A stretch of DNA of 64,000 nucleotides from Pseudomonas sp. MYb327 (GCF_040438925.1 NZ_CP159258.1:1502001-1566000), one strand, 5' to 3'; shown: positions 1 to 9,000, counted from the stretch's first letter. Notes: generated by a model not told the origin, from the sequence alone. Numbers and translations: made by a program.

Positions 1-279
1 CACCAGGAACAGCGCGGTCATGGCGAAGCTGATCACGATGGCGGTCAGCACCAGCGCTTGCGGCAGCGGGTCGGTGTAATGCAGCAGGTCTTGCGGCACG
101 CCGTCCTTGATGATCGGCTCCTTGCCGATGAACAGGCTGCCCATGCTGAAGATGAACAGGTTGACGCCATAGGACAGCAGGCACAGGCCCATGACCACCT
201 GAAACGTCCGTGGCCGCAGGATCAGCCAGACACCGGACGCGGCGAGGACGCCGATGGCGATTGCGATGACTTCTTCCAT
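1..279 (-). CDS. mnhC: Na+/H+ antiporter subunit C (MnhC/MrpC), 3' end outside the window
   Basis: The visible 93 residues begin MEEVIAIAIGVLAASGVWLI and contain at least two hydrophobic helices, matching the NuoK-like MnhC/PhaC subunit of multisubunit monovalent cation/proton antiporters. The family is a small membrane protein of about 110-120 residues, so only the C-terminal end is missing beyond base 1. The ATG lies in a TGATG junction with the end of the upstream fused A/B subunit, so translational coupling is likely. It would act in the inner membrane as part of the Mrp complex that exchanges Na+ or K+ for protons. The identification rests on the sequence and on the position directly after mnhA. 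Confidence 0.9.
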   Translation of the reverse strand, partial: MEEVIAIAIGVLAASGVWLILRPRTFQVVMGLCLLSYGVNLFIFSMGSLFIGKEPIIKDGVPQDLLHYTDPLPQALVLTAIVISFAMTALFLV

Positions 280-3197
280 CAGACGGCTCCCTTGGCTGAT
301 ATGGGTTTAGGCTGGCCCGCGGTTTTGTGGCCCCGGACCGATTGGTGGGCGAGGGCAGTGAGGATCAACAGTGTCGAACCCACCACGACCGCGTATACGC
401 CAACGTCGAAGAACAACGCACTCGCCAGGTGAATGTCGCCCAGCACGGGCAAGTCGAAATGCCAGGTGTGGGTGGTCAGGAACGGATAGCCGACGGCCAT
501 TGCACCCAGGCCGGTGAGCGTGGCGAACAGCAGGCCGACGCTCATCCAGCGCAACGGACGCAGACTCATTTGCGCCTCGACCCACTGGGTGCCGGCGACC
601 ATGTATTGCAGGATGAACGCCACAGACATCACCAGGCCTGCGACGAAACCGCCGCCCGGTTGGTTATGCCCGCGCATGAACAGGTAGAACGACACCACCA
701 GCGCAATCGGCAGCAGCAAACGCACCAGCACCGCCGGCACCATCATGAAACCGAGCGCGGTATCGCTGGCGTGACGCGGGTTGACCAGGTCGGTGACCAC
801 GTCGGGCGCGAGCAAACGTTGTTGTGCCGGCAACTGCAGGCTTTCTTTCGGCGGACGGAAGCGGCGCAGCAGGGCAAACACGGTCAGGGCCACGGCCACC
901 AGCACGGTGATTTCGCCGAGGGTGTCGAAGCCACGGAAATCCACCAACATCACGTTGACCACGTTGCTGCCGCCGCCTTCAGGCAAGGCACGACTCAAGT
1001 AGAACGAGGAAATGTCATTCGGGGTCTGCCGCGTCAGCATCGCGTAGGCCAGCAACGCCATGCCGCCGCCGACGACGGTCGACAGCAGCAAGTCGCGGAT
1101 ACGCCGGATACGCGCCTTGCGCAGGCTGCTCGGCAACGGCGAAACCTCTTCGATCCGTCGCGGCAACCAGCGCAGGCCCAGGAGGATCAGCACCGTGGTC
1201 ACCACTTCGACCACCAGTTGCGTCAACGCCAGGTCTGGCGCCGAAAACCAGACGAAGGTCACGCAGGTCATCAGGCCGCAGACGCTGACCATGGTCAGGG
1301 CGGCGAGACGGTGATACTTGGCCTGATACGCGGCACCGAGGGCGCAGGCAATCGCCAGTAGCCAGAGGATGACGAACACGATCGAGCCCGGAATCTTCGG
1401 TCGGTCACCCCAGTGCAGGCTGCTGTGCAGCATCGGGATCAGCCCGGCCAGCACGGCGGCGAGCACCATCAGAAACAACTGGGTTTGCAGACGCTTGGTG
1501 CTGATCCGCCGCTCCAGACGCCGGGCCAGGCGCATCTTGATCACCAGCAGACGTTCGAACAGGCGCTTGCCGTTGAACCGGCCAATCAGCGGTGGATAAC
1601 GGAAACGCCCACGCTTGAGTTGATTGCGCAGCAGCAAGTACAAGACGATGCCGCCGGACATGGCGATCAAACTCATGATCATCGGCGCGTTCAAGCCGTG
1701 CCAGATAGCCAGGCTGTACTCCGGCAGTGTGCCGCCGACGACGGGCTGCGCCGCGGCAGCGAGCAACGGGCCGACCACTTGCGCCGGAAAAATCCCCACC
1801 ACCAGGCAGGCGAACACCAGCAACTCGACCGGCGCACGCATCCAGCGCGGCGGTTCGTGCGGTGTGTGTGGCAGGTCGGTAGCGGTGGGGCCGAAGAACA
1901 CGTCGACGGTGAAGCGGAGGGAATAGGCGACGCTGAACGTCCCGGCGATGGTTGCGACGATCGGCAGGGTCATCTCGACCCAAGCGGTCGCGTTGATGAA
2001 CACGGTTTCGGCGAAGAACATTTCTTTCGACAGGAAGCCGTTGAGCAGCGGTACGCCGGCCATCGAGGCGCTGGCGACCATGGCCAGCGTGGCGGTGAAC
2101 GGAATCAGCTTGAACAGGCCATTGAGCCGACGAATGTCGCGGGTGCCGCTTTCGTGGTCGATGATCCCGGCGGCCATGAACAGCGAAGCCTTGAAGGTGG
2201 CGTGGTTGAGGATGTGGAACACCGCGGCCACGGCGGCCAGCGGACTGTTCAGGCCCAACAGCAAAGTGATCAGGCCCAGGTGGCTGATGGTCGAGTAAGC
2301 CAGCAAGCCCTTGAGGTCGTTCTGGAACATCGCGCAATAAGCGCCGAGCAACAGGGTGCAAGCCCCGGCGCCGCTGACGATATAGAACCATTCTTCGCTG
2401 CCGGACAGCGACGGCCACAGCCGGGCCAGCAGGAACACCCCGGCCTTGACCATGGTCGCCGAGTGCAGATAGGCCGACACCGGGGTTGGCGCGGCCATGG
2501 CGTGGGGCAGCCAGAAGTGGAAGGGGAATTGCGCACTTTTGCTTAGCGCGCCAATGAGGATCAGGGGTAACAGGATGGGGTAGAGGGCATGTGCGCGAAT
2601 CAGATCGCCGGCGGCCAGGACCTTGTCCAGGTCATAGCTGCCGACCACATGGCCAAGCAGCATGACCCCCGCCAGCAGACATAAACCGCCCGCGCCGGTG
2701 ACCATCAGCGCCATGTACGCGCCGCGTCGCGCATCGGCGCGGTGGTGCCAGTAGCCGATCAACAGGAACGAGAAGAGGCTGGTCAGCTCCCAGAAAAACA
2801 CGATCTGGATCAGGTTGCCGGAGATCACCAGCCCGAGCATGGCGCCCATGAATGCGAGGAAAAACGCGAAGAACCGCGGCACCGGATCGTCCGGCGACAT
2901 GTAGTAGCGGGCGTACAGCGACACCAGCGTGCCGATGCCCAGCACCAGCATCGAGAACAGCCAGGCGAAACCGTCCATGCGCAAGACGAAGTTCAAGCCC
3001 AGGCTCGGCAGCCAGAAAAACTCTTCGCGGATCACGCCGCCATGGGCGATCTGTGGGTACAGGAGAGCGACCTGGATGGTGCCAATCAAGGCGACCATGC
3101 CAGCCAACAGCGATTCGGTATTGCGTGCGTTGTGTGGCAGCAGCGCGGCCAGACAGCTGCCTATAAAAGGCAGAAGCAGTAGAACTATCAGGGACAT
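279..3197 (-). CDS. mnhA: Na+/H+ antiporter subunit A fused to subunit B (MnhA-MnhB)
   Basis: 972 residues, almost entirely hydrophobic. The first ~480 residues resemble the NuoL-type proton-pumping antiporter fold, with conserved stretches such as LLIGYWHHR and PFHFWLPHAMAAPTPVSAYLHS. The middle carries the MrpA C-terminal (DUF4040-type) region, and residues ~800-950 match MnhB (PGGGFVAGLV). Such A+B fusions are known from Pseudomonas and Rhizobium pha/mnh loci. It heads a minus-strand operon whose next gene is mnhC. The likely role is pH and monovalent-cation homeostasis at the inner membrane. The ATG at 3197 gives a standard N-terminus (MSLIVLLLLPFIG) with a hydrophobic first helix. Confidence 0.93.
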   Translation of the reverse strand: MSLIVLLLLPFIGSCLAALLPHNARNTESLLAGMVALIGTIQVALLYPQIAHGGVIREEFFWLPSLGLNFVLRMDGFAWLFSMLVLGIGTLVSLYARYYMSPDDPVPRFFAFFLAFMGAMLGLVISGNLIQIVFFWELTSLFSFLLIGYWHHRADARRGAYMALMVTGAGGLCLLAGVMLLGHVVGSYDLDKVLAAGDLIRAHALYPILLPLILIGALSKSAQFPFHFWLPHAMAAPTPVSAYLHSATMVKAGVFLLARLWPSLSGSEEWFYIVSGAGACTLLLGAYCAMFQNDLKGLLAYSTISHLGLITLLLGLNSPLAAVAAVFHILNHATFKASLFMAAGIIDHESGTRDIRRLNGLFKLIPFTATLAMVASASMAGVPLLNGFLSKEMFFAETVFINATAWVEMTLPIVATIAGTFSVAYSLRFTVDVFFGPTATDLPHTPHEPPRWMRAPVELLVFACLVVGIFPAQVVGPLLAAAAQPVVGGTLPEYSLAIWHGLNAPMIMSLIAMSGGIVLYLLLRNQLKRGRFRYPPLIGRFNGKRLFERLLVIKMRLARRLERRISTKRLQTQLFLMVLAAVLAGLIPMLHSSLHWGDRPKIPGSIVFVILWLLAIACALGAAYQAKYHRLAALTMVSVCGLMTCVTFVWFSAPDLALTQLVVEVVTTVLILLGLRWLPRRIEEVSPLPSSLRKARIRRIRDLLLSTVVGGGMALLAYAMLTRQTPNDISSFYLSRALPEGGGSNVVNVMLVDFRGFDTLGEITVLVAVALTVFALLRRFRPPKESLQLPAQQRLLAPDVVTDLVNPRHASDTALGFMMVPAVLVRLLLPIALVVSFYLFMRGHNQPGGGFVAGLVMSVAFILQYMVAGTQWVEAQMSLRPLRWMSVGLLFATLTGLGAMAVGYPFLTTHTWHFDLPVLGDIHLASALFFDVGVYAVVVGSTLLILTALAHQSVRGHKTAGQPKPISAKGAV

Positions 3198-3346
3198 AGG
3201 CTTCTAATCTGCGGAAGTTTGTGAAGCATCATACGTGCCAGCTCCCGGATCGCCAAACGCCAAGCTGTCGCAGAATCCTACACGGTAGACGGAAAAAGCC
3301 TGTTTAACATTGTTTCAGGGATTTGGATTCCGCCTATACCGGCCCC

Positions 3347-3442
3347 AGAGCGGGCAAGCCCGCTCCTACAGGATTTGTGGTTGTCCACAAAAACTTCTGT
3401 ACACCTTCAGACCCTTGTAGGAGCGGGCTTGCCCGCGATAGC
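3347..3442. repeat. Inverted pair of REP elements
   Basis: Two facing copies of a Pseudomonas REP core (AGCGGGCAAGCCCGCTCCTA and TAGGAGCGGGCTTGCCCGCG) are separated by about 45 bp. They lie between the 5' end of mnhA and the 3' end of the DMT transporter gene. No ORF fits this 274-bp gap. Confidence 0.85.
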
Positions 3443-3471
3443 TATCTTCCAGACGCCGCAAGTTATGCGGT

Positions 3472-4407
3472 TTAGCCCTGGGTTTCCCGCTCCAGCTCTT
3501 CCGCCGTCGCAACCGCCTTACCCTTGGTCTTCAACTCACTGACAATCACCGCCGCGACAATCATTCCTGCCCCCAACAACGCAATCGCCGGCAGCCGTTC
3601 CCCGGCGATCCGCCCGACAATTCCGGCCCACACGGGCTCACCGGCATAAATCAAGGTCGCCCGGGTCGGCGAAACACTCTGCTGCGCCCAGTTCATCGCC
3701 ACCTGGATCGCGGCACTCGCCGCGCCCAGCCCCAAGGCGCTGCACAGCAGCAACCAGGAGAAGTCGGGAATATGTTCCTGAGTTGGCACCACCATCAGGA
3801 ACGACAGCACCGAAGTCACCCCCAGTTGCACCACGGTCACCCGTTTCACATCGACCTGACCGGCAAAATTGCTGATCAAGATGATTTCGGCGGCGATCGC
3901 GATGGCGCTGATCAACGTAGCGATTTCACCGGGGCTGAAATTCAGTTCGGCACCTGAAGGCCCGGACAACAGCATCAGCCCGCTAAAGGCCAGCATGATC
4001 CCGATGCTCGGCATCAGCCCCGGACGACGCCCCAGCACCAGCCATTGCAGCAACGGAACGAAGGGTACGTACAACGCGGTAATGAATGCCGACTGGCTGC
4101 TGGGAATGCTCTGCAGCCCGACCGTCTGCAAGCCGTAACCGAGCATGATCGCCACGCCGATGAAAGCACCGGCCTTGAGTTCGAACAAGGTCAGTTCCCG
4201 CAGGCTGCGCCAGGAGAACAGCGCGACGATGATCGCGGCGGCGGCAAAGCGCAGGCCGACGAAAAACATCGGGCCGCTGACGGTCATTGCATGCTGGACC
4301 AGCAAAAAGGTCCCTCCCCAGACCATGGTGATCAGAACCAGCACGCACTCGGCCTTGCTGAGCCGCAGGAAACGGGAGGAAGCCTGGGAGGAGTTCGCCG
4401 ACGTCAT
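3472..4407 (-). CDS. DMT (EamA) family transporter
   Basis: 311 residues from the ATG at 4407 (MTSANSSQASS). About ten hydrophobic segments form two EamA repeats. The first repeat carries the hallmark VWGGTFLLVQ near residue 28, and the second includes AGEPVWAGIVG. The family exports or imports small metabolites such as amino acids across the inner membrane; the substrate cannot be read from sequence. The gene is divergent from an XRE-cupin regulator, with a short shared region holding an imperfect inverted repeat, so it is the probable regulatory target. A longer reading frame extends to 4497 but would run through the regulator's promoter. Confidence 0.88.
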   Translation of the reverse strand: MTSANSSQASSRFLRLSKAECVLVLITMVWGGTFLLVQHAMTVSGPMFFVGLRFAAAAIIVALFSWRSLRELTLFELKAGAFIGVAIMLGYGLQTVGLQSIPSSQSAFITALYVPFVPLLQWLVLGRRPGLMPSIGIMLAFSGLMLLSGPSGAELNFSPGEIATLISAIAIAAEIILISNFAGQVDVKRVTVVQLGVTSVLSFLMVVPTQEHIPDFSWLLLCSALGLGAASAAIQVAMNWAQQSVSPTRATLIYAGEPVWAGIVGRIAGERLPAIALLGAGMIVAAVIVSELKTKGKAVATAEELERETQG

Positions 4408-4411
4408 GTTC

Positions 4412-4499
4412 TTGCACACTATTTGAGGGGGACGCACAATGCGCCGGAAGTTGGGCAGTATACTGCGCAACACCACCAAGTGAGCAATATAGTGCACAA
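4412..4499. promoter_or_regulatory. Candidate operator pair between divergent DMT transporter and XRE-cupin regulator
   Basis: TTGCACACTATTTGAG (4412-4427) and the reverse complement of 4482-4499, TTGTGCACTATATTGCTC, form an imperfect inverted repeat (9 of the first 11 bases agree). One half lies just before each divergent start codon. This placement would suit a regulator that represses both genes. Binding is inferred, not shown. Confidence 0.4.
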
Positions 4500-5055
4500 A
4501 GATTCCTCGCCTCGGGCTTCAGTGCTGCAGCACGTCAGCCGGAACATTCGTCGCCTGCGTCATGCCGCCGATATGAGCCAGACCGCGTTGGCGGAAAAGT
4601 CCGGTGTCAGTCGGCGGATGCTGGTGGCCATCGAGGCCGGCGAAAAAAACGTCAGCCTGACCACCCTCGACCGCGTGGCCGAAGCGCTGGACGTGGCGTT
4701 CAGCGACCTGATCCAGGCCCCTGACGTGCGCGATCATAGCCGCATCAATGAGCTGGCCTGGGCCGGCACCATTCCCGGCAGCAAGGCAGTGTTGCTGGCC
4801 AAGGCCAACGCCACCCGTGAAGTCGAACTCTGGGAGTGGCGCCTCGAACCGGGCGAGCATTATCCGTCGGAACCGGACGCCGATGGCTGGAGCGAACAGT
4901 TCTACGTGTTCGAAGGCTGCCTGACCCTGATGGTTGGTGACGTGCCACACAAGATCGCCGCGGGTGAGTTCTTCATGTTCGCCAGCAACCAGCCGCATTC
5001 CTATCGCAACGATGGGTCGGTGGCGGTGAGGTTTGTGCGCAACGTAGTGATCTGA
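4492..5055 (+). CDS. XRE family transcriptional regulator with C-terminal cupin domain
   Basis: 187 residues from the GTG at 4492. A second in-frame GTG at 4480 would add four residues; the SD-like AAGTGAG at 4479-4485 favours the later one, which also suits homologues that begin HKDSS. Residues ~10-65 form an XRE helix-turn-helix (SQTALAEKSGVSRRMLVAIEAG). A single cupin barrel follows (YVFEGCLTLMVGD, FMFASNQPHSYRN). Proteins of this layout sense a small ligand through the cupin and usually control an adjacent transporter. Its neighbour is the divergent DMT transporter. The start codon overlaps one half of the inverted repeat described for the intergenic region, which would fit autoregulation. 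Confidence 0.85.
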   Translation: MHKDSSPRASVLQHVSRNIRRLRHAADMSQTALAEKSGVSRRMLVAIEAGEKNVSLTTLDRVAEALDVAFSDLIQAPDVRDHSRINELAWAGTIPGSKAVLLAKANATREVELWEWRLEPGEHYPSEPDADGWSEQFYVFEGCLTLMVGDVPHKIAAGEFFMFASNQPHSYRNDGSVAVRFVRNVVI

Positions 5056-5156
5056 CTGTTGGCCCATCAACAGCAGATGGACACTTTGCTGTTTCAAAGG
5101 TGTAAGGCTTTCGCGAAGTGTTCTTCAACTAACTGATAAATAAAGGAAATAAATTC

Positions 5157-5173
5157 AGGCACGACTCCTGCAA
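5157..5173 (+). promoter_or_regulatory. Sigma-54 type promoter (-24/-12)
   Basis: AGGCACGACTCCTGCAA has GG (5158-5159) and GC (5170-5171) separated by exactly 10 nt, the invariant spacing of RpoN promoters, with the GGCACG -24 block intact. It lies ~40 bp before the sfnB-like remnant at 5211. SfnR-type sigma-54 activators control sulfur-scavenging sfn genes in Pseudomonas, so the context agrees. Confidence 0.6.
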
Positions 5174-5210
5174 ATATTCTGGGCATCCACCCAGAACACG
5201 GAGTTGGTCC

Positions 5211-5765
5211 ATGACAGCCTTAGTCCAACCTCACCGCTCTGCCCATATGAGCCCCGCCCATGTGATCCGCTCGGACGCGGAAGCGATTGCCGTCGCCCAG
5301 AAGCTCGCGGCGCGTTTCGCCGTCGACGCCAGTGTGCGCGATCGCGAGCGTCGCCTGCCGGTTGGCGAACTCGACGAGTTCTCCGCCAGCGGACTGTGGG
5401 GCATCACCGTTCCAAAAGCCTATGGTGGCGCAAGTTTCTCTTACGTGACCGTCGCTGAAGTGATCAAGATCATTTCCGCCGCCGACTCCGAAGTCGCCGC
5501 CGCTTTGCTGGAACGCGCCGAAGAGTTTCTCACCAGTGGCGCGGACGACATTGAAATCAGTATCGCCGCCGCCGAATCCCATCTGGCTAGCGCCGAGGCG
5601 TTGAGCACTGCCAGCAACGCCGAATTTCAACTGACCGGCCAACGCACCCCGTTGCCCGGTTCGCTCCAAGACCCGTTGCGCTGGAAGCTCCAGCTCATCG
5701 GCAACTTTCGCCTCGACGGCATACACCCACCGAGCTTGCACACATCATCCAAGGGAGCCGTTTGA
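5211..5765 (+). pseudogene. SfnB-like acyl-CoA dehydrogenase family gene, internally deleted
   Basis: 184 residues. Residues ~18-95 (VIRSDAEAIAVAQKLAARFA ... LWGITVPKAYGGASFSYVTV) match the N-terminus of SfnB/DszC-type flavin oxidoreductases. The rest matches their extreme C-terminus (AALLERAEEFL; DPLRWKLQLIGNFRLDGIHPP). The family is usually about 400 residues. The central FAD- and substrate-binding part, roughly 170 residues after ISAADS, is missing, and a second short gap precedes DPLRWK. Both gaps keep the frame. The stop overlaps the monooxygenase start (TGATG). It is probably non-functional as an oxygenase but may still serve to couple translation. Deletion sizes are judged from memory of the family. 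Confidence 0.75.
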
Positions 5766-7168
5766 TGGCCCGTGAAATTCGTCTGAACGCTTTTGACATG
5801 AACTGCGTCGGCCACCAGTCGCCGGGACTGTGGGCGCACCCGCGGGATCGTTCGTGGCAGTACAAGGATTTGGAGTATTGGACCGACCTGGCCAAAGTTC
5901 TGGAACGGGGCAAGTTCGACGGTTTGTTCATTGCCGATGTGCTGGGCATTTATGACGTCTACAACGGCAATGGCGACGCGGCGATCCGTCAGGCCGCGCA
6001 AGTGCCGGTCAACGACCCGCTGCAACTGATCCCGCCGATGGCGCTGGTGACTGAGCACTTGGGTTTCGGCCTGACCGCGTCGCTGTCGTTCGAGCATCCA
6101 TATCCGTTCGCCCGACGTCTGTCGACCCTCGATCACCTGACCAAGGGCCGCGCCGGTTGGAACATTGTCACTTCCTACCTGGAGAGCGGCGCGAAGAACC
6201 TCGGGCAGAAAACCCAGACCGAGCACGACGCCCGCTACGACTTCGCCGAGGAGTACCTGGAGGTTTGTTACAAGCTGTGGGAAGGCAGCTGGGAAGAGGG
6301 TGCGATTCTGCGGGATCGTGAGCGGCGGATTTTCAGCGACCCGAGCAAAATCCATGAGATCCGGCATGTCGGCAAACACTTCCAGGTACCTGGGATTCAT
6401 CTCTGCGAGCCTTCGCCGCAGCGCACCCCGGTTTTGTACCAGGCCGGTGCATCGAGTCGCGGCAAGCAGTTTGCCGCCGAGCATGCCGAATGCGTCTTCG
6501 TCGCCGCACCGTCGAAAGTGCTGCTGAAGAAAACCGTGGCTGATATCCGCCGGCGTGCGGCACAGGCGGGGCGTGATCCGTCGAAGATCCTCATTTTTAA
6601 CTTGCAGACGGTGATCCTCGGCGAGACCGATGCCAAGGCCAAAGCCAAATTCGAAGAATACAAAACCTGGGTCAGTTACGAAGGCGCAATGGCATTGATT
6701 TCGGGCTGGACCGGTATCGATTTCAGTCAGTTCAAACCGGATGAACCACTCAAGCATGTGCACACCAACGCCATTCAATCGGCGGTGGAAGCGTTCTCCA
6801 CCGCCGATCCGAACAAGGTCTGGACCCCGAATGAGCTGGCGGATTGGGTGGGCATCGGCGGGTTTGGACCGCTGTTTGTCGGCAGCCCGGAAACCGTCGC
6901 TGATCTGTTGCAGGAGTGGGTCGAGGAGACCGATGTCGACGGTTTTAACCTGGCCTACGCACTGACCCATGAAACCTTCATCGACGCCGTGGAATTGCTG
7001 GTGCCGGAGTTGCAGAACCGCGGGGTATACAAGACCGAATATGCGCCGGGGACGTTGCGCGAGAAGTTGTTCGGCGAGGGGCCGCGACTGCCTGACATCC
7101 ATCCGGGCAGCGGTTATCGAGACCTGGCGGCATTGCGTCAACAGGAGAGGAAAGTGGTCACTGCCTAG
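5765..7168 (+). CDS. NtaA/SnaA/DszA family flavin-dependent monooxygenase
   Basis: 467 residues with the luciferase-like (bacterial LLM) TIM-barrel of the NtaA/DszA/DmoA subgroup. Marker stretches are LNAFDMNCVGHQSPGLWAHP, FDGLFIADVLGIYD, LSFEHPYPFARRLSTLDHLT and GRAGWNIVTSYL. These enzymes use FMNH2 from a separate reductase to oxidise chelating agents, thioethers, sulfones or sulfonates. The sigma-54-like promoter and the SfnB-like remnant ahead of it point to sulfur scavenging. The exact substrate is unknown. The ATG at 5765 is used; a TTG three bases earlier is an unlikely start. It is the only complete enzyme gene left in this small operon. Confidence 0.88.
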   Translation: MAREIRLNAFDMNCVGHQSPGLWAHPRDRSWQYKDLEYWTDLAKVLERGKFDGLFIADVLGIYDVYNGNGDAAIRQAAQVPVNDPLQLIPPMALVTEHLGFGLTASLSFEHPYPFARRLSTLDHLTKGRAGWNIVTSYLESGAKNLGQKTQTEHDARYDFAEEYLEVCYKLWEGSWEEGAILRDRERRIFSDPSKIHEIRHVGKHFQVPGIHLCEPSPQRTPVLYQAGASSRGKQFAAEHAECVFVAAPSKVLLKKTVADIRRRAAQAGRDPSKILIFNLQTVILGETDAKAKAKFEEYKTWVSYEGAMALISGWTGIDFSQFKPDEPLKHVHTNAIQSAVEAFSTADPNKVWTPNELADWVGIGGFGPLFVGSPETVADLLQEWVEETDVDGFNLAYALTHETFIDAVELLVPELQNRGVYKTEYAPGTLREKLFGEGPRLPDIHPGSGYRDLAALRQQERKVVTA

Positions 7169-7200
7169 ACGCCATCGCCGGCAAGCCGGCTCCTACAAGA
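7169..7200. repeat. Single REP element
   Basis: GCCATCGCCGGCAAGCCGGC followed by TCCTACAAG is one Pseudomonas REP unit. It starts directly after the stop codon of the monooxygenase and ends a few bases before the surviving fragment of an ABC ATPase gene. Confidence 0.8.
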
Positions 7201-7211
7201 CTCAGGCCGGG

Positions 7212-7523
7212 ATGACGTCCGGTGGCGAGCAGCAGATGGTCGCCATCGGCCGCGCATTGATGACGCGTCCGACTTTGGTATTGCTCGATGAACTTTCCAT
7301 GGGTTTGGCGCCTATCATCGTCCAGGAAATTTTCGAGATCGTCGCCCAGCTCAACCGCGAGGCACAGGTGAGCTTCCTCATCGCCGAGCAAAATATTAAT
7401 GTGGCGCTCAAGTACGCCTCCATGGCCTGCGTCCTCGACACCGGCCGTGTGGTGTTGTCCGGCAGCGCCAGCGAGCTGCTGGCCCGGGGCGACCTGCATG
7501 ACTTCTATCTAGGCAAACACTGA
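7212..7523 (+). pseudogene. Branched-chain-type ABC transporter ATPase (LivF-like), 3' fragment only
   Basis: The readable peptide begins MTSGGEQQMVAIGRALMTRP, i.e. the ABC signature (usually LSGGEQQM). It continues through the Walker B region (LVLLDELSMGLAPII), the H-loop region (FLIAEQN) and the C-terminus (GDLHDFYLGKH). About the first 130 residues, with the Walker A P-loop, are absent, so it cannot bind ATP normally. The usual DEPSMGL reads DELSMGL, a further sign of decay. No permease or binding-protein gene is next to it. A REP element lies where the 5' half should be, which suggests a deletion ending at the repeat. Confidence 0.85.
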
Positions 7524-7537
7524 TCAGTGAGAACGGC

Positions 7538-8968
7538 ATGAGTGAAATCCGAAGCGGACAGGCGACCGACGCCATCCGTCACGCAGACATCCTGATCATC
7601 GGCGGTGGCCTCAGCGGCGCGATGCTGGCGGCGCAATTGTTGCGTCTGCCGGGCAAGCGCCAGGTGGTGGTGATTGAACCGCGCGCCGAACTGGGGCGCG
7701 GCGAGGCCTACAGCGCCGTGGAGCTGGGGCACACGCTCAACGGCAACGCGGCGCGCATGAGCGTCGACCCGGACAACGCCGACGACCTGACCCAATGGCT
7801 GACTGACTACATCGCCGCCGGTGGCTGGCCGGAGTCGGATGAACAACATGTGCCGATCAGTGAACTTTTCCCGCCACGAGGGATTTTCGGCCTGTATGTG
7901 CAGCAGCGTCTGGCCGAGGCGCAGGGGGCGGGCGCGTTGAATGGCTCGACGGTCGAGCATGTGCGGGCCGAGGTGGTTGACCTGCAAACCGATGTGCAGT
8001 CGGTGCACTTGACCTTGAGCGACGGCCAGCGTCTTCAAGGGGCTTTTGCCGTGCTCGCAACGGGGATGTTCCCCGCCGCGCGCACACCGCAAACCGAATC
8101 CAGCGGCTTGAACGCGGCAGCGCTCGACCCGTGGGATGTGGCAGCCATGCAGCAGCTTGATCCGCAGTCGACGGTGCTGATCATCGGTTCGGGCCTGACC
8201 ATGGTCGATGCCGTGGTGTCGCTGGAACAGGCCGGACATCGCGGGCCGATCGAAGTGTTTTCCCGTCACGGCTTGCTGCCCCATGTGCGGCGCCAGCCGC
8301 CGGCCTGGGTGGATTTCCTGGCCGAGGATCACAGCATCCGCACGCCACGACAGCTGGTGCGGGAGTTGCGCCGGCATTGTCGCGATGCCATTGCCCAAGG
8401 GATTGACTGGCAGGCACCGTTGGACACGGTGCGGGCGCATATCGGCCGTTTGTGGAATCAGGCCACCGATGTGCAACGCCGGCAGTTCGTCAGGCATGTA
8501 CGGCCGTGGTGGGAAAGTCATCACCACCGCTCGCCACCGTTGAGCGCCGAACTGGTGGAGCGCCTGCACGGAGAAGGGCGGTTGCGCATTCAGGCGGCGT
8601 CATTCAAGGGCCTGGAACCTTCTTCAGGTGGTGACGTGAGTATTCGTATCCGTCGGCGGGGTGAGGCTGAAACAGTAGTCGTCAGTGGCGCGGCGTTGAT
8701 CAACTCCAGCGGCATCGAATATGACTGGCGACGGGTGGCTCGGCCGTTGCCACAGCAACTGCTGGCACGCGGATTGATCCGCCCGGGCCACTTGGCGCTG
8801 GGGATTGCGGCGCAGGTCGACGGTGCGGTATTGGATGCCCAAGGTCAGGCGGCTAGCCGGTTGTTTGCGATGGGCCCACCGTTGCGCGGGATGTGGTGGG
8901 AAAGTACCGCCGTCACCGACGTCGCCAGCCAGGCCAAGGCGCTGGCCGCACGACTGGCAAGACCTTAA
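7538..8968 (+). CDS. FAD/NAD(P)-binding protein
   Basis: 476 residues. An N-terminal dinucleotide-binding motif (ILIIGGGLSGAMLAAQLL, residues ~17-34) is followed by GRGEAYS and GNAARMSVDPDNADDL, typical of the FAD-NAD(P)-binding family found next to siderophore and sulfur genes. A second glycine-rich motif is IIGSGLTMVDAVVSL near residue 210. The family includes uncharacterised hydroxyacylglutathione- or amine-oxidising flavoproteins, so the reaction is unknown. It lies 14 bp after the ATPase fragment and ends at a bidirectional terminator. It may once have belonged to the preceding sulfur/flavin operon. Confidence 0.8.
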   Translation: MSEIRSGQATDAIRHADILIIGGGLSGAMLAAQLLRLPGKRQVVVIEPRAELGRGEAYSAVELGHTLNGNAARMSVDPDNADDLTQWLTDYIAAGGWPESDEQHVPISELFPPRGIFGLYVQQRLAEAQGAGALNGSTVEHVRAEVVDLQTDVQSVHLTLSDGQRLQGAFAVLATGMFPAARTPQTESSGLNAAALDPWDVAAMQQLDPQSTVLIIGSGLTMVDAVVSLEQAGHRGPIEVFSRHGLLPHVRRQPPAWVDFLAEDHSIRTPRQLVRELRRHCRDAIAQGIDWQAPLDTVRAHIGRLWNQATDVQRRQFVRHVRPWWESHHHRSPPLSAELVERLHGEGRLRIQAASFKGLEPSSGGDVSIRIRRRGEAETVVVSGAALINSSGIEYDWRRVARPLPQQLLARGLIRPGHLALGIAAQVDGAVLDAQGQAASRLFAMGPPLRGMWWESTAVTDVASQAKALAARLARP

Positions 8969-9000
8969 TTGCTGTTGGAATGACTCGCCACATTAGAAAC

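Noticed and set aside
4045..4479. Longer version of the XRE-cupin regulator with ~145 extra N-terminal residues
   Set aside because: The extension is antisense to the DMT transporter gene and has shadow composition.
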